Below, in pieces: positions 1 to 6,283 of a DNA stretch of 8,423 bases. Numbering within the stretch: the stretch's first letter is position 1; every line of letters starts with the position of its first letter. The DNA comes from an uncultured Clostridia bacterium (GTDB lineage Bacteria; Bacillota; Clostridia; Oscillospirales; Acutalibacteraceae). The DNA lies in NCBI GenBank assembly GCA_946628455.1, contig CAMOWP010000079.1:1-8423 (forward strand), written 5' to 3'. Below the pieces are notes generated by a model. That model was not told the DNA's origin. It saw only the letters and a list, made by a program, of their open reading frames with translations, and searched no databases. The translations under genes and the position numbers were made by a program.

Positions 1-533
1 GCCACAGCAACAAAGCTCATTCCGATACCCGTCAGCGAATCCCACCCCATCGCCAGCGAAATTGCAACGGCAATAGGAACGAGAGTGAGGCTCTCCTCAA
101 GAATTCCCGCCGTTGAGCTCAGGAACATTCCGAACAAAACCATAACGGCAATCAGCACATACCTTCGGCTCTCGAATTTGTTAACGATAACCGCCATCAT
201 ATATTTCAGCACGCCGATTCTGTCAAGGATTAAAAACGTTCCGCCAACGAGAACGATAATTGCAATGATAGCAAGGCCTACAGAGGCTTTCGAGCTTGTA
301 AAGGCAAGAACGGGGGATGCGATAACCTTCCACAGCGGAAGCTTGAAATCGGGGTTTTCCGTGTATGTTCCCGCGATTACCGAGCCGTTTTCATCAAGCT
401 GAAATTCACCGCGCGGCAAAAACTGAGTGAGCGCGCCTACGATAATGAGAATTCCGAAAAGCAGCCCTGCGATACCGAATAGCGTTTTTTTATCAATGTT
501 GAGACCTTCGGCCTTTTTTTCTTTATCGCTCAT
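1..533 (-). CDS. YfcC/DcuC-family membrane transporter, N-terminal part (runs off left edge)
   Basis: This is the first 177 codons of a polytopic inner-membrane carrier resembling the YfcC/DcuC (short-chain carboxylate or amino-acid carrier) group; the C-terminal part lies outside the window. A charged N-terminus (MSDKEKK) precedes a first membrane segment at about residues 18-40. An extracytoplasmic stretch with PRGEF follows, as YfcC proteins have just after helix 1. Further hydrophobic segments lie at about 84-103 and 124-140. The conserved GILEE...PIAVAISLAMGWDS region at about 143-166 matches the YfcC pattern of an acidic pair followed by a P, then an M/L-G-(Y/W)-DS element. The ATG lies one base after the stop of the upstream M20 peptidase, with AGGAGA inside the end of that gene, so coupled translation is likely. 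Family knowledge suggests uptake or exchange of amino acids, peptides or carboxylates. The substrate is unknown; a role with the peptidase is inferred from position. Confidence 0.8.
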   Translation of the reverse strand, partial: MSDKEKKAEGLNIDKKTLFGIAGLLFGILIIVGALTQFLPRGEFQLDENGSVIAGTYTENPDFKLPLWKVIASPVLAFTSSKASVGLAIIAIIVLVGGTFLILDRIGVLKYMMAVIVNKFESRRYVLIAVMVLFGMFLSSTAGILEESLTLVPIAVAISLAMGWDSLTGIGMSFVAV

Positions 534-534
534 A

Positions 535-2010
535 TTACTTTTCTCCTGCTAAAGCGCGAATATATCTTTTGAAGAAAGCTATACCGTTTTCAAGGCCTTC
601 AACAGGCATTCTCTCATCTGTGCCGTGCGCCAGCATAAGAATATCGGGCGACATAACAAACGGCGAAAAACGGTAAATGGTGTCGGTCACGTTCTGATAG
701 TGGCGCGCGTCGGTTGCGCCCATAACAACAAACGGAACGGGAGAGCTCATATTGAACATACCAACGCATATTTTTTTGATAGCGTCCATAGTGGGAGTAT
801 CAACAGGGGAGACGATTGAAGGCTCGTTTCCGCCGAGCAGCTTAACGTCTATATCCTTATTACGGATAACGCGGCGTATGTGCTTTTCAACGTCGGCTAT
901 GCTGTTCCCCGGAAGAATTCTGAAATTAACCGTAGCGGCAGCCCTTTGCGGAAGCACGTTTGCCTGCGGGCTTCCCTGAGTCATCGTTACCGCAGTCGTT
1001 GTTCTCATAACAGACGCAACGGGAGGTATTTTGGCAAGAACGGGCTTTAAAACGGGAAGCAGCATCGGCAGATTGCTACCGACCAGGCGCACTGAATATT
1101 CTGTATTTCTTGCAATAGTATCAACAATATTTTTGATTTCAGGCGTAAGCTTCGCCTTAAAAGGATGGTTTTCAAGGTCGAGTATCGCCTTTGAAAGTAT
1201 GCCGACAGCCGAGTGCTTCGGAGGCGCTGCTGAATGTCCGCCCTTGGCGTTTACGCTTATTTCAAAATCGCAGTAACCCTTTTCGGCGATTCCGACTCCT
1301 GCAAGCCTTTTGTGTATAACGTGCTTAACGTCCAAATCAAGAATTGCGCCGCCTTCGTCAAGCACGCTTTCAAGCTGAAAGCCCTGCTCCTCAAGCGCCT
1401 TTGAGAGCATTGGCGCTGACGCAAGCTCAGAGTCGAGCAGCTCCTCGTTATAGCCGAGGGAGATTATTACGGTTCTTTCGGGCTCAAAGCCCTCTTCAAG
1501 AAGTGTTTCAACGCTTTCAAGAATGCCCACAACGTGATTTTTCATATCTGTTGCGCCGCGACCCCATATGTATCCGTCTGCAAGAACTCCGTCAAACGGG
1601 GGATATTTCCAGTCCGCAAGCTTTTCCTTCTGAACGGGAACAACGTCCTGATGACCGATAAGCGCAATGGGCTTGAGCGAAGGGTTTTTACCTCTCCAGA
1701 TATAAATAAGCCCCGCTCTGCCGACTGTCTGCTTTTCAAGCGTTTTGTGAAGCAGGTGATATTGCTCTTCAAATACCTTGTGAAGCTTTTCAAATTCCTC
1801 CCACTCAACGAGAGCTTCATCTGAATTTGAAACTGTTTTACAGCGTATTGCCTCCTGAAGGGTTTTTATGTACCTGTCAGTGTTAACGTCCTCAATCGGT
1901 AAATCGGGAACCTCTTCAATCTTCGGGCGATACAGCGCAGCCTTTACAGTGTTTCCTATAAGCAGTGCGCCTGCCGCAGCGCCCACCGCAATTTTAGCGT
2001 ATTTTTTCAT
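535..2010 (-). CDS. Membrane-anchored M20 metallopeptidase, carboxypeptidase S / PM20D1-like
   Basis: This is a di-zinc M20-family amidohydrolase of 491 residues, the usual length for the carboxypeptidase S/PM20D1 branch. Residues 5-27 form an Ala/Gly-rich hydrophobic segment after KK, probably an uncleaved signal anchor. Expected metal and catalytic positions are visible: His120 and Asp122 in GHQDVVPV, bridging Asp155 in GRGATDMKNH, Glu189/Glu190 in YNEE, Asp218 in LDEGGAI, and the late His462 in LAHGTDER. The dimerisation (lid) domain starts near KGGHSAAPP at 257-264. Relatives cleave peptides or N-acyl amino acids releasing a free C-terminal residue; PM20D1 also runs the reverse condensation. 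The start is supported by GAGGAGG five bases before the ATG. The gene has its own promoter and is tightly followed by a YfcC-type carrier, suggesting outside hydrolysis with import of a product (inference). The segment after the catalytic Glu pair is unusual (LLDSE instead of a Gly-rich turn). Confidence 0.92.
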   Translation of the reverse strand: MKKYAKIAVGAAAGALLIGNTVKAALYRPKIEEVPDLPIEDVNTDRYIKTLQEAIRCKTVSNSDEALVEWEEFEKLHKVFEEQYHLLHKTLEKQTVGRAGLIYIWRGKNPSLKPIALIGHQDVVPVQKEKLADWKYPPFDGVLADGYIWGRGATDMKNHVVGILESVETLLEEGFEPERTVIISLGYNEELLDSELASAPMLSKALEEQGFQLESVLDEGGAILDLDVKHVIHKRLAGVGIAEKGYCDFEISVNAKGGHSAAPPKHSAVGILSKAILDLENHPFKAKLTPEIKNIVDTIARNTEYSVRLVGSNLPMLLPVLKPVLAKIPPVASVMRTTTAVTMTQGSPQANVLPQRAAATVNFRILPGNSIADVEKHIRRVIRNKDIDVKLLGGNEPSIVSPVDTPTMDAIKKICVGMFNMSSPVPFVVMGATDARHYQNVTDTIYRFSPFVMSPDILMLAHGTDERMPVEGLENGIAFFKRYIRALAGEK

Positions 2011-2063
2011 AGCTTCCTCCTCAAAAAATAGTTTGTTATAGTCTATATTAATACGCAGAATTG

Positions 2064-2092
2064 ATTATATCATATTTTGATACGGTTGTACA
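2064..2092 (-). promoter_or_regulatory. Predicted sigma-A promoter of the M20 peptidase-YfcC pair
   Basis: On the minus strand a TGTACA -35 box (2087-2092) is separated by 17 bases from a perfect TATAAT -10 box (2064-2069), which is preceded by TGA and so forms an extended -10 (TGnTATAAT). Transcription would start near 2057, leaving about 47 bases of leader before the ATG at 2010. A short inverted repeat, GTTG-N7-CAAC (2085-2099), overlaps the -35 and could be an operator, but it is weak. This is a prediction from consensus only. Confidence 0.65.
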
Positions 2093-2105
2093 GTTCAACA
2101 GATAT

Positions 2106-2888
2106 TTAATTAACAGCCGTATATCGTATGATATTAAAACAGCATAGTATGATAATAATTATTTGAACGGCGATAAAGCAGTTGTTTACTGCTTTGTCGC
2201 TTACCTTTTTGTTGAGCGTTCTGCCAACCAGAGCGCCGCAGATTCCTGCAATAATCACGAAGGGCAGAAGCCCGATGCCAAACGATGAAACATCCTTGGC
2301 GGCAATGCTTATCAGCTTCGTTCCCTGCGCAAACAGAATTGAGAGCAGGCTGCCTATAACCGCCGCTTTTATTTCAAGCCCGAACACAAGCGTTATGACA
2401 GCCACGTTAATCGGCCCGCCGCCGATTCCGAGAAAGGCTGAAACCGACCCGAGCGCAATACCCGTCAGAACTGCAGAATACCATTCGTTTTTGTTAAGGC
2501 TCCTCTTTTTCTCTTTCTTCATATAAACAACAACGAAGATAATGAGAATCAGCAAAAGGATGTTCTGAATAATTCTTATCAGAGAATCGCTTTTTGTGAG
2601 CTTTGAGAATACTAATTCACCGAGCCAGCCACCGAAAGCGGAGCCGACTGCAAGCGGGAGCATATTTTTCAGCTGTTCTTTTTGCTCCTTTATCTGCTTT
2701 GCGCTTATTGCAACCGACACAAGCGACATAGCAAAAACGGCGCACGAGGAGATAACGGAAATCTGTGCTGCCGAATATTCGCCGAAAGCGTCAAATACGG
2801 GCTTGAACAGAACTCCGCCTCCGATACCTGCAAGCGCGCCGAGAGCAGTTGCAATCAGAATAACGATAATATAAAATATGTCACTCAT
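2106..2888 (-). CDS. TauE/SafE-family sulfite/anion exporter
   Basis: This is an integral membrane protein of 260 residues, the normal size for the TauE/SafE (4-toluene sulfonate uptake/sulfite exporter) family. It shows the family's internal duplication: each half begins with a hydrophobic helix and a glycine motif, GALAGIGGG at about 17-25 and SAFLGIGGG at about 150-158, followed by further hydrophobic helices. A Lys-rich cytoplasmic loop (about 123-134, KKEKKRS) separates the halves. Characterised relatives export sulfite, sulfoacetate or other organosulfur anions. The ATG overlaps by 8 bases (ATGAGTGA) the 3' end of the upstream sulfatase-maturating enzyme, so the two are cotranscribed and probably coupled. 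Given the sulfatase next door, export of sulfate or sulfite released by desulfation is plausible, but this is inferred from context. The family is broad and the substrate cannot be read from the sequence. Confidence 0.88.
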   Translation of the reverse strand: MSDIFYIIVILIATALGALAGIGGGVLFKPVFDAFGEYSAAQISVISSCAVFAMSLVSVAISAKQIKEQKEQLKNMLPLAVGSAFGGWLGELVFSKLTKSDSLIRIIQNILLLILIIFVVVYMKKEKKRSLNKNEWYSAVLTGIALGSVSAFLGIGGGPINVAVITLVFGLEIKAAVIGSLLSILFAQGTKLISIAAKDVSSFGIGLLPFVIIAGICGALVGRTLNKKVSDKAVNNCFIAVQIIIIILCCFNIIRYTAVN

Positions 2889-3948
2889 ATTTCAGCCCCC
2901 TTGCTGTATTAACCATTCTGTCAGAAGCATAATCGAAGAATTCTTTATATGCTTTGCAGTATTTGTTTTTTGTATAGCCGTCTGTTCTGTCACGCCTGCA
3001 GCCTCCGCGGCAGAGAGCATAGTATTTACAGGAGCTGCAGCTTTCGTGAATGATGTGCGATTTTTCAATAAACGCCTTTTGCTTTGCGTTAATTTCAAAC
3101 GGAGCTTTATCGAATATACTGCCTGTTTTGTATTCCTCTTTGCAGTAGAAATCGCAAGGGAATAAATCGCCGTTTGCCTCAACAACAAAATAGCTTCCGC
3201 ACACTCCGCACATCGCGCAGCTTTCGGGCGGGTTCCCCAATAAGATATTGATGTAATTATCAATATGGCGCACGGAAATATAATTGCCCTTATCCCATTC
3301 CTCCTGCCATAAATCAAACGATTTTTTCAGAAAATCCGCATAGGCTCTTTCATTAAGAGAAATGCCGCGTCCCTCGTCAACGTACGGAATAAACTGCAAA
3401 TAACCGAAGCCGTGCTTTTTGAAATACTGCCACGTGCTTTCAATATCCTTTGCGTTTTCATCATCAATAACCGAAAGAATATTAAAATCGACTCCGTATT
3501 CTTTCAAAAGATTGCAAGCGCTTAGAATTTGCGGAGTAACGCCTTCGCCTTTTTTGTTAAGGCGGTAGCGGTCGTTTGTTTTTCGGCTGCCGTCAAGCGA
3601 GATACCGATTAAAAAATCGTTCCTTTTAAAAAATCGGGCAAAGCTTTCGTCAATCAGGCTGCCGTTTGTCTGCAGCGCAAAGTGAACGGGGGATTTGATA
3701 TTTTCTTTTACCGACTCAACAAAGTATTCAAAATAATCAAGCCCTGCAAGAGTCGGCTCGCCGCCCTGAAACATAACGGATAAAGCCGACGGCTGATACG
3801 CTTTTATTTTGCGAATCAGCTCGTCAACCGTGCCTTTTGTCATTATACTGTTTTCCCTTTTTTCGCTTGCAGATTTGTAAAAGCAATATTTGCAGTTCAT
3901 ATTGCAAAGACCTGCAGCGGGCTTAATCAGTAAGGTCAGATTATCCAT
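2881..3948 (-). CDS. Anaerobic sulfatase-maturating enzyme (radical SAM/SPASM)
   Basis: This cytoplasmic radical S-adenosylmethionine enzyme would oxidise a cysteine (or serine) of a type I sulfatase to the catalytic formylglycine. The SAM-cluster motif CNMNCKYC gives Cys15, Cys19 and Cys22 near the N-terminus, followed by QGGEPT (61-66) and QTNGSL (93-98), as in known anSMEs. The C-terminal SPASM domain carries many cysteines for two auxiliary [4Fe-4S] clusters: Cys244, 247, 250, 265, 269, 304, 307, 313, 317 and 331. Asp266, directly after Cys265 in FPCDFYC, matches the position of the proposed general base of the clostridial enzyme. Length (355) is slightly short of the usual ~370. The ATG has AGGAAG upstream. 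It is divergent from the sulfatase 82 bases away, its evident substrate, and overlaps the downstream exporter. The sulfatase motif CSPSR is the cysteine type such enzymes accept. Confidence 0.95.
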   Translation of the reverse strand: MDNLTLLIKPAAGLCNMNCKYCFYKSASEKRENSIMTKGTVDELIRKIKAYQPSALSVMFQGGEPTLAGLDYFEYFVESVKENIKSPVHFALQTNGSLIDESFARFFKRNDFLIGISLDGSRKTNDRYRLNKKGEGVTPQILSACNLLKEYGVDFNILSVIDDENAKDIESTWQYFKKHGFGYLQFIPYVDEGRGISLNERAYADFLKKSFDLWQEEWDKGNYISVRHIDNYINILLGNPPESCAMCGVCGSYFVVEANGDLFPCDFYCKEEYKTGSIFDKAPFEINAKQKAFIEKSHIIHESCSSCKYYALCRGGCRRDRTDGYTKNKYCKAYKEFFDYASDRMVNTARGLKYE

Positions 3949-3961
3949 AGCTTTCTTCCTG

Positions 3962-3989
3962 TTGACTTGATGTATAGTTTCAGTATAAT
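3962..3989 (+). promoter_or_regulatory. Predicted sigma-A promoter of the sulfatase
   Basis: TTGACT (3962-3967) is followed after 16 bases by a perfect TATAAT (3984-3989). Transcription would begin near 3996, about 35 bases ahead of the sulfatase ATG. The -10 shares six bases with the -10 of the divergent promoter. TTGAC (3962-3966) and GTCAA (3998-4002) form a wide inverted repeat, and TGATGTA recurs at 3968-3974 and 4011-4017. Either could reflect regulator binding, though both may be chance. Confidence 0.6.
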
Positions 3990-4010
3990 AGAATTATGTC
4001 AATAAATCAA
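3982..4010 (-). promoter_or_regulatory. Predicted promoter of the maturase-exporter operon
   Basis: On the minus strand a TTGATT -35 box (4005-4010) lies 17 bases from a TATACT -10 box (3982-3987). Transcription would start near 3975, giving a short leader to the ATG at 3948. The -10 overlaps that of the divergent sulfatase promoter, so the two promoters could not both be bound by polymerase at once. Prediction from consensus only; a TTGACA box closer to the gene has no -10 at suitable spacing. Confidence 0.5.
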
Positions 4011-4030
4011 TGATGTAAAAGAGGGATTGT

Positions 4031-5362
4031 ATGAAAAAACCGAATGTTGTCATTATTCTGACGGATGACCAGGGCTACGGCGATTTGGGCTGTATGGGAT
4101 CTAAGGACCTTAAGACTCCTTATCTTGACGCCCTTGCCGAAAACGGAATAAAATTCACCTCGATGTATTCAGCGTCTCCCGTCTGCTCGCCCTCAAGAGC
4201 GGCTCTTCTTACGGGAAGATACCCCGGCAACGCAGGTGTTCGCGCAATTCTTGCAGGCCATCGCAAGGCAAGCGGGCTTACTCCGAAGGTGCCCACTCTT
4301 GCAACCGCCCTGAAAAAAGAGGGCTATGCAACCGGAATTTGCGGAAAGTGGCATTTAGGCTTAAAGGACGAATGCCGTCCGAATGCCAACGGATTTGACG
4401 AATTCAGCGGCTTTCTTGCAGGCTGTCTCGATTACTATTCGCATATTTTTTATTACGGAATGGCAGACGGCGGCTCAAATCCCACCCATGATTTGTGGGA
4501 AAACGCAGACGAGGTTTATGCAAACGGAGAGTATCTGACCGAGCGCATAACACGAAAAAGCGTAGATTTTATTAACCGTCATAAGGATGAGTCTTTCTTC
4601 CTTTTCGTTTCTTACAACGCGCCGCATTATCCTATGCACGCGCCCGAAAAATATCTTGAGCGCTTTCCCGATTTGCCGTGGGACAGAAGAATTATGGCTG
4701 CAATGATAAGCGCGGTTGATGACGGAGTAGGCGAGATATGCGAAACTCTTAAAAGCTCAGGAATTTTTGATGACACTATTATATATTTCCAGAGCGATAA
4801 CGGCCCTTCGCGCGAAAGCAGAAACTGGCTTGACGGAACTGAGGACCCGTACTACGGCGGAACAACGGGAAAGTTTACAGGGCATAAATTCAGCCTTTTT
4901 GAAGGCGGAATAAGAATACCCGCGCTGATGTCGTGGGGTAAGCATATCAAGCCCGATACAGTAATCGCGCCTCATATTGCAACCGATATTTTCCCAACGG
5001 TGCTTGAGGCGTGCGGCGGAAATCCCGAAGGCTATGAAATTGACGGAACAAGCCTTCTTCCTATGCTGACAAACGGCGCAGAGTGCGCCCACGAATATCT
5101 CTTCTGGGAAATGGAGGGGCAAACCGCTGTCAGATACAGAAATTACAAGCTCGTTTTAAACGGCAGGCTGACTGAAAACGAGGGAGAACGCGCCGCCGTC
5201 TGGCTTTCGGACCTCAGCAAGGACCCCTCGGAAAAGCACAATATCGCCGCCGATGAGCCCGAGCTTTGCGAAAAGCTGAAGGCTGAGGCGCTCAGATGGC
5301 GCAAGGGAATTGAAGAAAAATGGGAGAAGGAATTCGCAAAGAACTACAGCCTTACCATGTGA
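4031..5362 (+). CDS. Type I (formylglycine) sulfatase, arylsulfatase family, cytoplasmic
   Basis: This protein of 443 residues hydrolyses sulfate esters by the alkaline-phosphatase-fold S1 sulfatase mechanism. The N-terminal strand KPNVVIILTDDQGYGDLG supplies metal ligands Asp12 and Asp13. The signature CSPSRAALLTGR at 52-63 contains Cys52, the residue converted to formylglycine, and Arg56. GKWHLG (105-110) supplies Lys106 and His108, His199 sits in NAPHYP, Asp256/Asn257 in QSDNGPS complete the calcium site, and Lys286 lies in GHKFSLFEGG. The C-terminal subdomain has the usual LSDLSKDPSEKHNIA segment. There is no signal peptide: the ATG is followed directly by the first core strand, and AGAGGGA upstream fixes this start. 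The enzyme should therefore act in the cytoplasm on an imported substrate. The divergent maturase is its evident activator. The S1 subfamily and the sulfated substrate cannot be assigned by eye. Confidence 0.95.
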   Translation: MKKPNVVIILTDDQGYGDLGCMGSKDLKTPYLDALAENGIKFTSMYSASPVCSPSRAALLTGRYPGNAGVRAILAGHRKASGLTPKVPTLATALKKEGYATGICGKWHLGLKDECRPNANGFDEFSGFLAGCLDYYSHIFYYGMADGGSNPTHDLWENADEVYANGEYLTERITRKSVDFINRHKDESFFLFVSYNAPHYPMHAPEKYLERFPDLPWDRRIMAAMISAVDDGVGEICETLKSSGIFDDTIIYFQSDNGPSRESRNWLDGTEDPYYGGTTGKFTGHKFSLFEGGIRIPALMSWGKHIKPDTVIAPHIATDIFPTVLEACGGNPEGYEIDGTSLLPMLTNGAECAHEYLFWEMEGQTAVRYRNYKLVLNGRLTENEGERAAVWLSDLSKDPSEKHNIAADEPELCEKLKAEALRWRKGIEEKWEKEFAKNYSLTM

Positions 5363-5384
5363 ACAAAACTTAATACAAATAATC

Positions 5385-5408
5385 AAGGCGCGGATTTTCC
5401 GCGCCTTT
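5385..5408. terminator. Hairpin terminator between convergent genes, probably bidirectional
   Basis: A perfect GC-rich stem GGCGCGG (5387-5393) and CCGCGCC (5399-5405) encloses an ATTTT loop. Two flanking A-T pairs extend it to 9 base pairs. It follows the sulfatase stop by about 22 bases and the phosphodiesterase stop by about 21 bases on the other strand. The T tract is short (TTT then AA) in the plus direction and likewise short in the minus direction, so termination may be moderate. Position between convergent ends supports a shared terminator. Confidence 0.8.
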
Positions 5409-5428
5409 AAGCTTGCTGATTTGCAGTT

Positions 5429-6271
5429 TTATTCGGGGTAAAGCCTGTCCGTTGTGATGTATTCAATGCCTGTTTTGACAAGCTTGTCAAACAGCTCCGC
5501 TTCATTTATAGTCCAGGAAATAAGCGGTATATTCTCATCAATGCACTTTTCAATCAAGCCGCTTTTGAAAGCTGACGGTCTGTTCCCGTTAAAGTCAATT
5601 CCGCAGCCCTCAAGCGTTTTAACAAGCTCAAGGTGCTCCTCCTTCATATCAAGCACAAGAAGGTATAACGGAGCTTCGGTCAGCTCGCGGAGCTTCACTA
5701 AATCGCTGAAATGAAAGGATATGAATATCGCCTTTGCGCCGATAGAATCAACAGCGTCAATAACCTCGCTGTAATGCTCAGTATTATTCTTGCCCTTAAC
5801 CTCAATTATCGCCGTCATATCATACCTTTTGCAGATTGAAAGGTATTCGTCAAGCGTGCAGATTTTGAGGTCAGAATAGCTCTTGATGTCCGAGCCGCGG
5901 TTGATTTTCAGCCTGCTGAGCTCGTCAAAGGTTTTTGCTTCAATCCTTTTTGCCCCGTTCATCATACGGAAGGTGTTCGGGTCGTGCGAAACAATCCATT
6001 TTCCGTCAGCGCTTCTGTATATATCGCATTCCGCGCCCCAGAAATTATGCCTGCCTGCCAGTTCAAAGGAAGCCGTTGTGTTTTCGGGAGCGAGCGAGCT
6101 CATACCCCTGTGCGCAATCAGCTTAACGTTTTGTGCGTTTACTTTGAGCGGAGAGTACCGCTCGGGGCGGTTGAGATAATGCATAAAGCCCGCAAACAGC
6201 ACGCCCGCCGCAGTTACGGCAGTACCCGTCAATGCCGCAAGGGCTGCCGCTATTTTTTTACCTGTCGTCAT
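5429..6271 (-). CDS. Membrane-anchored glycerophosphodiester phosphodiesterase (GDPD family)
   Basis: This TIM-barrel phosphodiesterase of 280 residues would release glycerol-3-phosphate from glycerophosphodiesters. An Ala/Thr-rich hydrophobic segment at about 7-30 after KK suggests an N-terminal membrane anchor, with the catalytic domain from about residue 48. Family signatures are clear: LIAHRGMSSLAPENT (51-65) with His54, Arg55 and Glu63; ECDIYRSADGKWIVSHD (81-97) with Glu81, Asp83 and His96; IEVKGK (156-161) with Glu157 and Lys159; and the late SWTINE (252-257) with Trp253. The ATG has AGAGG upstream and follows the GH31 gene by 12 bases, so the two form an operon. Relatives act on phospholipid headgroups or on glycerophosphate polymers such as teichoic acids. 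An anchored outward-facing domain would suit the latter, but topology and substrate are inference. Confidence 0.93.
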   Translation of the reverse strand: MTTGKKIAAALAALTGTAVTAAGVLFAGFMHYLNRPERYSPLKVNAQNVKLIAHRGMSSLAPENTTASFELAGRHNFWGAECDIYRSADGKWIVSHDPNTFRMMNGAKRIEAKTFDELSRLKINRGSDIKSYSDLKICTLDEYLSICKRYDMTAIIEVKGKNNTEHYSEVIDAVDSIGAKAIFISFHFSDLVKLRELTEAPLYLLVLDMKEEHLELVKTLEGCGIDFNGNRPSAFKSGLIEKCIDENIPLISWTINEAELFDKLVKTGIEYITTDRLYPE

Positions 6272-6283
6272 ATCTTACCTCTT

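Noticed and set aside
85..402. Plus-strand open frame opposite the left-edge transporter
   Set aside because: The minus strand encodes a coherent membrane protein with YfcC features there; the plus-strand peptide looks like the mirror of hydrophobic codons.
2085..2101. Inverted repeat GTTG-N7-CAAC as a terminator of the exporter gene
   Set aside because: The arms are only four base pairs and no T tract follows in the minus direction. It is at best a weak operator over the -35 box.
2892..3317. Second minus-strand open frame of 141 codons inside the maturase gene
   Set aside because: It overlaps the SPASM domain in another frame, and the maturase frame holds all the expected cysteines.
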